Virus record (IMG/VR): IMGVR_UViG_3300046794_000148
Span: 1 to 26,821 of that record
Strand: one strand, 5' to 3'
Source of the DNA: a virus
Length of the DNA stretch: 26,821 bases
A program made the translations under genes and the position numbers. Positions 1-5,696 of this stretch are shown piece by piece (within the stretch, counting starts at the first letter, position 1; each line of letters begins with the position of its first letter). A model generated the notes under the pieces. That model worked only from the letters and a program-made list of their open reading frames with translations. It did no database searches and was not told where the DNA came from.

Positions 1-1
1 G

Positions 2-337
2 GTCAACATCGGAGCATTTGACGTATCGGTAACCGGAGTCTCCGAGAAAAGCGGAACAGACACGAAGACCGTCTCGCTAGAGCTGACCGCATATAACGCC
101 ACTAAGAGCGCGGATTCATTTTACGGGGACCAAGTCGTATTGCGTGACGTAGATGGACGCGAGTATAAAGCGGAGACAGGCGGATTCGGCCGCGCTTCAA
201 TCAATCCGGGCATTACCGAAAAGGGTACGCTAACGTATAAAGTGCCGGCCGATGCCGAAATAACTTACGCAATGGTCCGCGCAGAAATGATCGATACAGG
301 CGGAGCAAATTATACGCGCATAGACTTAACGAAATAA
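2..337 (+). CDS. DUF4352-like protein, 3' part
   Basis: This is the last 111 codons of a gene whose start lies before the window; the frame is open from base 2 to the TAA at 335-337. The visible part is beta-rich. It contains SINPG, then TEKGTLTYKVP, which matches the typical end of DUF4352 domains (a Telokin-like immunoglobulin fold often found in secreted Gram-positive and phage proteins, usually behind a lipoprotein signal). The N-terminal signal and any linker cannot be seen. The role of DUF4352 proteins in phages is unknown; in temperate phages they often lie near the integrase, as here. A TTG at 140 is an internal codon, not a likely start. The gene converges on the leftward gene at 389-790 with a hairpin between them. 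Confidence 0.6.
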   Translation, partial: VNIGAFDVSVTGVSEKSGTDTKTVSLELTAYNATKSADSFYGDQVVLRDVDGREYKAETGGFGRASINPGITEKGTLTYKVPADAEITYAMVRAEMIDTGGANYTRIDLTK

Positions 338-339
338 AT

Positions 340-388
340 ACGCAAGACCTAGCGCTCATCTCTCCGGAGGTGGGCGCTCTTTTTGCGT
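340..388 (+). terminator. Intrinsic terminator between convergent genes
   Basis: AGCGCTCA (351-358) pairs with TGGGCGCT (371-378, one G-T pair), with CTCCGGAG able to pair inside. CTTTTTG follows, and outer bases CGCAA/TTGCG extend the stem. The T-run lies on the + side, so it mainly ends the gene at 2-337; the long stem may also slow leftward transcription. Confidence 0.7.
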
Positions 389-790
389 TTACGGCCCTCG
401 TTGTAACCACTCCGGAATCGTCGGGTCAACGTACTTATCCGTATTCAGCCCGAGATACTTCCGCATAACCACGCTCGCATCCGCCGCCATCATCGTCCAC
501 CTAATCCGCATTTGCGACTCATAGCCGCGACATTTATAGCGCACCACTACTCCGTCATGATCCGTTACCTCTTCGTATACTTTAATGCCACGCTGACGGA
601 AGCCCTTGCGGATTTCGTAGATGTCTGCGGTAATCTTCCGCTGGGCCTCCGCAATGACGTCGACATACGGGCCCGGCGTCTTAAGCGTCTCGTTGATGAG
701 CGCGATGTCCCGTTCGAATGCGGTGAGGACTCGCGGGAGGATAATATGCGATTTGATTAGCGTGCGGTCTTCCGGGGTGATATCGATCAT
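389..790 (-). CDS. Conserved phage/Bacillota protein of unknown function, SOS-linked promoter
   Basis: A 133-aa, mostly helical, charged protein starting at the ATG at 790-788 with GAAGGAG 9 bases upstream. It has no signal peptide, membrane segment or cysteine cluster. The middle (residues 25-75) is predicted helical, followed by a short beta-like stretch (KVYEEVTDHDGVVVRYKCRGY). The overall look (ILPRVLTAFERD near the start, RGY in the middle) resembles small uncharacterised proteins of Bacillus-type phages and chromosomes; I cannot name a family or a function. It is the only gene in the window with a LexA-type box at its promoter, so it may be expressed in lysogens during DNA damage. It is transcribed away from attP and is separated from it by a hairpin with a leftward T-run. 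Confidence 0.75.
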   Translation of the reverse strand: MIDITPEDRTLIKSHIILPRVLTAFERDIALINETLKTPGPYVDVIAEAQRKITADIYEIRKGFRQRGIKVYEEVTDHDGVVVRYKCRGYESQMRIRWTMMAADASVVMRKYLGLNTDKYVDPTIPEWLQRGP

Positions 791-822
791 AAGGCGAGGC
801 TCCTTCGTTAGTGGGCGTAATA

Positions 823-834
823 GAACGTTTGTTC
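823..834. promoter_or_regulatory. LexA (SOS) box
   Basis: GAACGTTTGTTC fits the Gram-positive LexA/DinR core GAAC-N4-GTTC. It lies just downstream of the leftward -10 element and about 35 bases before the start codon of the 133-aa gene, where bound LexA would block transcription initiation. The box is seen directly; regulation is inferred. Confidence 0.65.
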
Positions 835-836
835 CT

Positions 837-866
837 AGTATAGCGCGGGAGTGGCGGAGGAGGCAA
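837..866 (-). promoter_or_regulatory. Leftward promoter of the 133-aa gene
   Basis: On the minus strand TTGCCT (866-861) is followed after 18 bases by TATACT (842-837). The expected transcription start falls at about 830, inside the LexA box. The -35 element is weak, the -10 good. Confidence 0.5.
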
Positions 867-875
867 GCGCGAGAA

Positions 876-897
876 AACCTCGCGGCGTCGCGAGGTT
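876..897 (-). terminator. Perfect 9-bp hairpin, leftward terminator-like
   Basis: AACCTCGCG (876-884), loop GCGT, CGCGAGGTT (889-897). On the minus strand the stem is followed by TTTTC; on the plus strand no T-run follows. It could stop leftward transcription from the attP side before it reaches the 133-aa gene. A protein-binding role is the alternative. Confidence 0.45.
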
Positions 898-926
898 CAG
901 ATAACGCAGATATGCGAAATTAATAG

Positions 927-956
927 TTGCAGCGATGCGCTCCCGTGTGATATATT
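927..956 (+). promoter_or_regulatory. Rightward promoter upstream of attP
   Basis: TTGCAG (927-932), 18 bases, TATATT (951-956), with TG one base before the -10 (TGATATATT, extended -10 type). The start site would be near 963. It points toward the tRNA-Ala piece at 1059 and the integrase at 1252. It could drive the tRNA gene rebuilt after integration, or integrase in the free phage. Confidence 0.5.
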
Positions 957-989
957 AATCGAGCGGAAAGAAAACGAACGGATGACTGA

Positions 990-1167
990 ACGCTGACAAA
1001 ACGTTGATATAACGCGGTTTGTACGCTGACTGACCGTTGACATTCCGGAGTAGAAAACGGGGCCTTAGCTCAGCTGGGAGAGCGCATCGCTGGCAGCTTA
1101 CTCGCTAAAAACCCGCTTTCCCTCCGTAGAATGTCCGGTGACTGTAGCGTTGACTGTTACGGTGACA
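990..1167 (+). other. attP: Phage attachment site (attP) with arm-type repeats
   Basis: Seven same-direction copies of a 9-bp motif flank a tRNA-Ala 5' fragment: ACGCTGACA 990-998, ACGTTGATA 1001-1009, ACGCTGACT 1023-1031 and CCGTTGACA 1034-1042 on the left; CCGGTGACT 1135-1143, GCGTTGACT 1147-1155 and ACGGTGACA 1159-1167 on the right. GACATTC (1039-1045) and GAATGTC (1129-1135) form an inverted pair around the core. This is the layout expected for integrase arm sites on both sides of a core, next to the integrase gene. Arms on both sides argue for an unintegrated attP. Binding of the integrase to the repeats is inferred. Confidence 0.65.
1059..1097 (+). other. 5' half of tRNA-Ala(GGC), likely att core
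   Basis: Bases 1059-1097 read as tRNA positions 1-39. The acceptor 5' strand is GGGGCCT, the D stem is GCTC/GAGC with loop AGCTGGGA, the anticodon stem 5' strand is CATCG, U33 is at 1091 and anticodon GGC is at 1092-1094. From 1098 on the sequence no longer pairs with CATCG, and no T arm or acceptor 3' strand follows. It is therefore not a functional tRNA gene but a piece identical to the front of a host tRNA gene, breaking at the anticodon loop, a known crossover place for tyrosine integrases. Confidence 0.75.
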
Positions 1168-1170
1168 TCA

Positions 1171-1182
1171 GCGGATATCCGC
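1171..1182. repeat. 12-bp perfect palindrome in the right att arm
   Basis: GCGGATATCCGC is a perfect dyad directly after the last arm repeat. It may be an accessory protein site (excisionase, host factor); this is inference from position only. Confidence 0.35.
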
Positions 1183-1217
1183 TTAGAATTAACGTAGATA
1201 TGCGTACATAAATCGTT

Positions 1218-1248
1218 CCTTTCCGTAGAATATCGGAAGGGGTTTTTT
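1218..1248 (+). terminator. Terminator hairpin overlapping the integrase RBS
   Basis: CCTTTCCG (1218-1225) pairs with CGGAAGGG (1234-1241, one G-T pair), followed by GTTTTTT. It has the form of an intrinsic terminator, yet its 3' arm GGAAGGG is the only ribosome binding site for the integrase start at 1252. Transcripts entering from the attP side would be stopped, or their integrase RBS masked. Confidence 0.65.
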
Positions 1249-1251
1249 AGT

Positions 1252-2295
1252 TTGAGCGAAGATAAACGGAAGGGCCGCGCAGTTAAAAAGGGGAGGACGT
1301 CTGAGCGCCTTCAATACTCGTTGGATTACCTGTTCGACTACTATTATCAGGCGAAGAAGTCTGAGGGCCGCGCAGAGAATACGTTAAAAACATACGTTCA
1401 GAATTTTACATACTTCTGCGAGTTTCTGGACGAACGAGGTATTATCCGTGATATCCGGAACGTTGACGTAGAGGTTGGCCGCGAATACGTGATCTGGCTA
1501 CGTGACGAGAAGCGGAAGTTTAGCGATAATTGTAACGTTCCTGAGTCTGCGCGAACGGTCGGTTTATTACCGAAGTCAATTAACACGCGGATAAAGAACA
1601 TGAAGACGATGTTTAAGTTCCTTAAAGAGGAAGACGTAATTGATGCGGACCCATTCGTATACCTCAAGAACGTTCAGGATATCGGGCGCGACATTGACGT
1701 ACTGACCGCGGAGGAAATGAATCTCCTCATTAAAGCGCCTAATCAACGTAACTATAGCGACTTCCGAGATTTCGTCGTTATGAACCTGTTAATTGACGGA
1801 ATGCTACGCGTAGACGAGGCGTTGACCTTACGCAAAGAAGACGTTGACCTGAGCGCCTGTTACGCTACCCTACGAAGAGAGATAACGAAGTCACGTAAGC
1901 CGCGCGTTGTACCGATCACCAAAAGAACCGCCAAGTTGCTGCAGGAATTGATCCGTGAGACTACGGAGTTCGACAGCGAGTACATTTTCTTAAACAACTA
2001 CGGAGAACGCTTGCTCCCGAATCACTTCCGCCATCAATTGAAGAAGTATGCGGATCGAGCCGGAATAGAGAAACGCGTATATCCACATCTACTTCGTCAC
2101 TCCGGTGCGACGCTATTTTTAGAGGAAGGCGGGTCGCAACGCCACCTGCAAGTCATTCTCGGGCATGCTGACGGCCGTATGACGGCCCACTACACGCATC
2201 TATCCGATAAGAACGTGAAGAAGAACCATGACGAGTTCTCTCCGTTAAACGCGGTAATTGGTAAGTTAGAAAAGCCGCGTAAAATAAAACGATAA
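1252..2295 (+). CDS. int: Tyrosine integrase
   Basis: A 347-aa tyrosine recombinase that would join attP to the host attB in tRNA-Ala and, with an excisionase, reverse this. Residues about 20-125 form the SAM-like core-binding domain (NTLKTYVQNFTYFCEFL). The catalytic domain follows with R186 (LRVDEAL), a Lys in TKSRKPR, H279-xx-R282 (HLLRH), H305 (LGHAD) and nucleophile Y314 (HYTHLS). All catalytic residues are present and the length is normal for phage and XerC/D-like enzymes. The lysine-rich N-terminus (MSEDKRKGRAVKKG) may contact arm sites. The start is TTG at 1252 with GGAAGGGG about 10 bases upstream, inside a terminator hairpin; no later Met is plausible. The gene lies directly beside attP, and its own strong terminator follows at 2302. 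Confidence 0.93.
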   Translation: MSEDKRKGRAVKKGRTSERLQYSLDYLFDYYYQAKKSEGRAENTLKTYVQNFTYFCEFLDERGIIRDIRNVDVEVGREYVIWLRDEKRKFSDNCNVPESARTVGLLPKSINTRIKNMKTMFKFLKEEDVIDADPFVYLKNVQDIGRDIDVLTAEEMNLLIKAPNQRNYSDFRDFVVMNLLIDGMLRVDEALTLRKEDVDLSACYATLRREITKSRKPRVVPITKRTAKLLQELIRETTEFDSEYIFLNNYGERLLPNHFRHQLKKYADRAGIEKRVYPHLLRHSGATLFLEEGGSQRHLQVILGHADGRMTAHYTHLSDKNVKKNHDEFSPLNAVIGKLEKPRKIKR

Positions 2296-2301
2296 ACACT
2301 G

Positions 2302-2341
2302 ACGCATGTCTCTTCGGAGATGTGCGTTATTTTTTTTTTTG
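2302..2341 (+). terminator. Strong intrinsic terminator of the integrase gene
   Basis: ACGCATGTCTC (2302-2312), a TTCG tetraloop, then GAGATGTGCGT: an 11-bp stem with two G-T pairs. A long T-run (2331-2340) follows after TTA. Confidence 0.9.
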
Positions 2342-2348
2342 CCTACGA

Positions 2349-2381
2349 TGTCCCAACTTCGCGATTCCGTGTCCTTATATA
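2349..2381 (+). promoter_or_regulatory. TGTCC-type promoter of the EDxHD gene
   Basis: TGTCCCAA (2349-2356), 12 bases, GTGTCCTTATATA (2369-2381). The same two blocks with the same spacing recur at 12892-12924. TGTCC is repeated 21 bp apart (two helical turns) just before the -10-like TATATAAG; there is no TTGACA-like -35. It may be read by an alternative sigma factor or be the target of an activator or repressor. Confidence 0.6.
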
Positions 2382-2414
2382 AGATATAAAGCAAATCGGA
2401 GAGGAGACGGAAAC

Positions 2415-3584
2415 ATGGCGAGAGGGAAGCGTGTTGAGCTCGTTAAGCTGACGTTAGACGGCGTCGAGGTTGACGCGAAGGTGTGCACGAAGTGTAAGGG
2501 GAATCCGAAGCCTCTAACTGAATTCCACGTAAACAAAACCAAGTATCACGGGTATGAAAGCCACTGTAAGGAGTGTAGACGGAGGCCGGGAGCGAAGCGC
2601 CGCAGGGCGTGGTCGCCTGATTTATATCGAGATCACGTTCGCGAGGTCACCTGTACTGAGTATGAGGTGTTGGGGGAGTACGTAACAAATGAGACACCGC
2701 TTCAGATGAGGCACAATACCTGTGGTCATGAGTGGCCTCTACGGCCGGGAAGCTTCCTCAGTGGGGGCAGATGCCCTGAATGTACCGAGAGCCGAAAAAA
2801 GAACCATGACACATTTGTTTCTGAGGTGTTTGATCTTGTAGCTGATGAGTATGAGGTGTTGGGTGAATATACAGCAAGTAAGATACCTCTTCAAATGAGA
2901 CACAACACATGTGGGCGTAAGTGGCTGGTAGTGCCGAACAATTTCCTAAGTGGGAGCAGATGTCCTGAATGTGCCGTGAGCCGCCCTCCAAAACCTCATG
3001 GGATATTTATTACTGAGGTGTTTGATCTTGTGGATGATGAGTACACTGTGTTGGGAAAATATCTAAGAGCTCTGACCCCTCTTCAAATGAGACACAACAT
3101 ATGTGGGCATAGGTGGTCAGTAAAGCCTAACAGTTTCCTACGGGGAACTAGGTGCCCTGAATGCGCCGCCAGCAAAGGTGAGACGCGCATCGCAACGTAC
3201 TTATCTGCGCGAGGGTATGAGTACATTCGCGGATATAAATTCGACGACTGCCGCCATAAACGCGCACTCCCGTTCGACGCGGCGGTAATAGTCGCAGACA
3301 GCGTTATCCCCATCGAGTACGACGGAGAGCAGCACTCCCGTCCGGTAGACTTTGCGGGTAGGGGCGACGATTGGGCGGAACGTGAATTCCGCAGAGTTCA
3401 ACGCAACGACGCCATCAAAACGGAGTATTGCCGCGCTAACGGCATTCCGTTAATCCGTATCAAACATACGCAGTTCGACGAAATCGAAGCGTTTCTCGAT
3501 CGTGAACTATCCGCATTAGGCGTAACAGGCAAACGCAATAATACGGATAACAACGATATTACGCGAAAGGAGGACGCAGCATAA
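2415..3584 (+). CDS. EDxHD-type endonuclease with three zinc repeats
   Basis: A 389-aa protein. The N-terminus has CTKC...CKEC (zinc finger, about residues 22-53). Three repeats of 63-64 residues follow (about 71-134, 135-198, 199-255), each with PLQMRHNxCG, a Trp and RCPEC. From 256 there is a Vsr-like nuclease domain with E256 (GETRI), D288 (LPFDA), E301-YDGEQ-H307 and D332 (RNDAIK). These fit the EDxHD homing-endonuclease family described from Bacillus phages, in which zinc and repeat modules read a long DNA site. It would cut unlettered alleles and spread its own gene; no intron or intein is seen, so it is freestanding. The start is ATG at 2415 behind GGAGAGGAGACGG. Codon use in the repeats (for example GAGGTGTTTGAT, CTTCAAATGAGA) differs from the CGN/GCG-rich flanks. 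The gene overlaps the next start by one base. Confidence 0.8.
   Translation: MARGKRVELVKLTLDGVEVDAKVCTKCKGNPKPLTEFHVNKTKYHGYESHCKECRRRPGAKRRRAWSPDLYRDHVREVTCTEYEVLGEYVTNETPLQMRHNTCGHEWPLRPGSFLSGGRCPECTESRKKNHDTFVSEVFDLVADEYEVLGEYTASKIPLQMRHNTCGRKWLVVPNNFLSGSRCPECAVSRPPKPHGIFITEVFDLVDDEYTVLGKYLRALTPLQMRHNICGHRWSVKPNSFLRGTRCPECAASKGETRIATYLSARGYEYIRGYKFDDCRHKRALPFDAAVIVADSVIPIEYDGEQHSRPVDFAGRGDDWAEREFRRVQRNDAIKTEYCRANGIPLIRIKHTQFDEIEAFLDRELSALGVTGKRNNTDNNDITRKEDAA
2628..3179 (+). repeat. Three tandem coding repeats of about 190 bp
   Basis: The repeats encode the zinc modules of the EDxHD protein. Equivalent points (CTTCARATGAG) lie at 2700, 2889 and 3081, so the units are 189 and 192 bp. Copies 2 and 3 are more alike than either is to copy 1, as after a late duplication. 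Confidence 0.8.
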
Positions 3585-4021
3585 TGACGCAGATCACCGA
3601 GTCCCAACGCCTAGTCTCCGTCGAATCCCAGACGGAATTCTCCGTCACATCCGGCGCAACCGAAACGCGCATCTTCGTTAAAATGTACGTCGACGCCGCT
3701 AAGGCCGGACTCATTGCGAGTATGGGCGCGCAGAATTGGACGACGCTTTGCGTAATCGCTTCGTTTATGGATGCGGCGGGTAACTGCTATCCGACGCAGG
3801 ACCAGATCGCAAGGCATCTCGGAGTCAACCGGACGACAGCGAATAAGTACGTTAAAAACCTAGTCGCGTACAGGTGGCGGGGGAGAGCGGTAATCCAAAC
3901 GATAAGGAAACGTGATAAGCACAACGGAAGGTGGGAGAGTACGAGGTATACGGTTTTACCGATCAGTCAATTAACCATCTTTGAATCGGAACCAGAGAAG
4001 ATAAAGGAGGAAACCGCGTGA
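3584..4021 (+). CDS. Helix-turn-helix protein (HTH_36 type)
   Basis: A 145-aa protein with a winged-helix core at about residues 35-90: NWTTLCVIASFMD, then CYPTQDQIARHLGVNRTTANKYVKNLV, the classic HTH_36 / replication-initiator N-domain pattern. A basic wing (RKRDKHNGRWESTRYTVLP) follows. Such proteins in phages act as replication initiators or DNA-binding regulators; here there is no second catalytic domain and no DnaD-like tail, so the role is open. The start is ATG at 3584, sharing its A with the previous stop, with AAAGGAGG 10 bases upstream. Base and codon use match the phage. Its end overlaps the GTG of the GIY-YIG gene. Confidence 0.75.
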   Translation: MTQITESQRLVSVESQTEFSVTSGATETRIFVKMYVDAAKAGLIASMGAQNWTTLCVIASFMDAAGNCYPTQDQIARHLGVNRTTANKYVKNLVAYRWRGRAVIQTIRKRDKHNGRWESTRYTVLPISQLTIFESEPEKIKEETA

Positions 4022-4416
4022 TTAACATTGAGTTGCCGAAGTTTGATTTCGATTTTGGCATAGCCGGGGAGTTGGAGCCTGCGGGCAACAGTAGAAGTAA
4101 GTCAGACAAGTATTATCAGCTAGTTCAGTCGCATTTGCCGTGGAAGTCCGAAGGTGTTTACTACATTTGCCAGGAGGATTACAAACCTTTCTATATTGGT
4201 AGGTCTATTAATCTGAATCAACGAGTAACGGATCATCTCCTCGGAAAGGAAAAGTCAACTCGCGACTTGGTAGGTGATAACATTCGTGTAGTAGGATTCT
4301 TTGTACCTGATATTTGCGATCAAGAAATATACGAAGCTTATGCTATCAAGATCTTCCAGCCTTCATGCAATAGAGCAAAGACAAATCGGCTGAGAGGTAA
4401 TTATAAGTCTGCATAA
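4018..4416 (+). CDS. GIY-YIG endonuclease, freestanding
   Basis: A 132-aa protein. The GIY-YIG core runs from about residue 45: GVYYI (GIY), FYIGRS (YIG) with the catalytic Arg in LNQRVTDHL, the metal-binding Glu in QEIYEAYAIK, and the conserved Asn in PSCN. The domain makes up most of the protein and only a short basic tail (KTNRLRGNYKSA) follows, so a long DNA-recognition domain is absent. It may be a homing endonuclease or a repair-like nuclease. The start is GTG at 4018 with AAAGGAGG upstream. The coding sequence is AT-richer than its neighbours, and the 200 bases behind it share this look, consistent with an inserted mobile gene. Confidence 0.82.
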   Translation: MINIELPKFDFDFGIAGELEPAGNSRSKSDKYYQLVQSHLPWKSEGVYYICQEDYKPFYIGRSINLNQRVTDHLLGKEKSTRDLVGDNIRVVGFFVPDICDQEIYEAYAIKIFQPSCNRAKTNRLRGNYKSA

Positions 4417-4621
4417 GACCCATGTACAACTATGCCGACATGGTAAATATCATCTTGGTAAACGTGGCACTAACTATAACCACCTTAAACAAGAGCCACT
4501 AAGAACTAGATAAAACATTACCACTCAGTTGATTTTGCTATCGCAAACTAAACTGCGCGGGACGAATTAGATAAGAGCATATTTATCCGCGCAGTAAATG
4601 ATGAAGAGGAGGTGATACTTT
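4417..4621. other. Noncoding stretch behind the GIY-YIG gene
   Basis: No gene with a ribosome binding site was found. It contains CCATGT (4421-4426) with ACATGG 12 bases later, and a larger inverted repeat at 4553-4594. The AT-rich style matches the GIY-YIG gene rather than the phage up to about 4545, so it may have come in with that gene. Confidence 0.4.
4553..4594. repeat. Inverted repeat before small membrane gene
   Basis: CTGCGCGG (4553-4560) and CCGCGCAG (4587-4594) are perfect 8-bp arms; GATAA/TTATC can pair further inside. No T-run follows. It lies 27 bases before the next start and could be an RNA leader structure or an operator. Confidence 0.4.
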
Positions 4622-4762
4622 ATGTACTTTAAACTGGTAGAGGGCAAAGAGTACTACATCGCATTGGACGGAAGTATCTTCGGAGAAGTCGTATTTTTAT
4701 GCGCGTTAGCCGTTATCCTAGCTCTCGTAATCAAGAAGAAGCGCGGCAAGAACGCTGAGTAA
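4622..4762 (+). CDS. Small single-span membrane protein
   Basis: 46 aa starting at ATG 4622 behind a near-perfect GAGGAGGTGAT. Residues about 19-37 (IFGEVVFLCALAVILALVI) form one membrane span, followed by a basic KKKRGKN tail that should stay in the cytoplasm. I cannot assign a function. The very strong ribosome binding site and clean spacing make it a real gene despite its size. Confidence 0.7.
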   Translation: MYFKLVEGKEYYIALDGSIFGEVVFLCALAVILALVIKKKRGKNAE

Positions 4763-4796
4763 CCCGCACTTATAAAAGAAACGGAGGAATCACGTT

Positions 4797-5147
4797 ATGT
4801 CAAATCGCAACCTCGCGAAATTTCCCGTCACTGCCGAAGACGGCACGGAGCTTCTCGTCACTATTGACGAATGGTCGGGCGGATGGATTCGGAGTTACGC
4901 TGAGTGCCGCCTATACGTTCCACGTAAATGGTTCGGATACCGCCGGATATTCGGAACCACCTACGACGACGGACGGGGCGTTTACGAGGAAGGCAATCCG
5001 GACTTTGTCGCAATCGCCCGCCAAGCATACGAAGACTACCGCGCAGAACTCCACGATTATAGAGTCGCCGCGTTAGAAGGCCGGGCGCAAGCCAAACGCA
5101 AGTCCGCCGCCATCGACGCATTCAACTCGTGGGACGGACGACTATGA
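4797..5147 (+). CDS. Hypothetical early phage protein
   Basis: 116 aa, start ATG 4797 with ACGGAGGAATC upstream. The N-terminal half is beta-rich with many aromatic residues (ECRLYVPRKWFGYRRIFG), the C-terminal half helical and charged (IARQAYEDYRAELHDYRVAALEGRAQAKRK). No motif, cysteines or membrane span was seen. Codon use is typical of the phage. The stop overlaps the next ATG (ATGA). Function unknown. Confidence 0.7.
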   Translation: MSNRNLAKFPVTAEDGTELLVTIDEWSGGWIRSYAECRLYVPRKWFGYRRIFGTTYDDGRGVYEEGNPDFVAIARQAYEDYRAELHDYRVAALEGRAQAKRKSAAIDAFNSWDGRL

Positions 5148-5287
5148 AACGATCAGACCGCAGACTCAACGCAACCATCTCCGCCTACGTCCTAGGAATC
5201 ACCGTAATAATCGCGTGGATATACGTCGATTACGCGTCGCTAGTCACAAATATACCGGAGGTGTTTCCGCATGTTAAACAACGTTAA
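5144..5287 (+). CDS. Small single-span membrane protein
   Basis: 47 aa, ATG 5144 overlapping the previous stop (ATGA). A basic N-terminus (MKRSDRRLN) precedes one span, residues about 12-29 (SAYVLGITVIIAWIYVDY). Its last 17 bases overlap the next gene in another frame, and the next gene's GGAGGTG lies inside it. The ATGA coupling, phage-like codons and clear span support it. Function unknown. Confidence 0.6.
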   Translation: MKRSDRRLNATISAYVLGITVIIAWIYVDYASLVTNIPEVFPHVKQR

Positions 5288-5621
5288 AATCACGCAAAAT
5301 TACGCACTCAAAACGGACGACCGCAACTTCATCGTCCTGCAGCGCAAGATCGTCGATCCAACGAAGGCGCCCGGATACAAGCCGGACCCTGACGCAACGC
5401 CACCTGCGCTCCGTGAACGGTGGGACGAGATCGCATATTATCCGCTGACGACCGCCGGCCTGACCGCGCTTATCGATAGCGTGAGGATGCGAACGGCTAC
5501 GGAATTTGAAGTAACGAATCTGACGGAACTTGGCGCGGCAATTCGCGAAACGACTACGGTTATAGTCGCGGCTGTTAACGCTGGATTATCGCCTGAGTTT
5601 AGCGTGAAGATGGGCGCGTAG
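5271..5621 (+). CDS. Hypothetical phage protein, resembles DUF5405 type
   Basis: 116 aa, ATG 5271 with CCGGAGGTGTTTCCGC upstream. The start (ITQNYALKTDDRNFIVLQRKIVD) followed by EIAYYPLTTAGLTALID recalls small phage proteins of the DUF5405 kind (YxLxSDxxNFILxExK...GYYxxxxxLL), which are early proteins of unknown role. The likeness is by eye only. The C-terminal third is helical (LTELGAAIRETTTVIVAAVN). No catalytic motif. Confidence 0.65.
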   Translation: MLNNVKITQNYALKTDDRNFIVLQRKIVDPTKAPGYKPDPDATPPALRERWDEIAYYPLTTAGLTALIDSVRMRTATEFEVTNLTELGAAIRETTTVIVAAVNAGLSPEFSVKMGA

Positions 5622-5696
5622 AGGTAGGCGGAGGGTATTCGGTAGGGTACGGAGGAAAAGCGCTAAAAACACGGTTAAATTACGGGAGGGATACGT

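Noticed and set aside
1059-1130. A complete tRNA-Ala gene
   Set aside because: Only positions 1-39 are present; the anticodon stem cannot close and no T arm or acceptor 3' strand follows.
990-1167. CRISPR array
   Set aside because: The repeats are 9 bp with irregular spacing and flank a tRNA fragment; they fit integrase arm sites. No other array-like repeats were seen.
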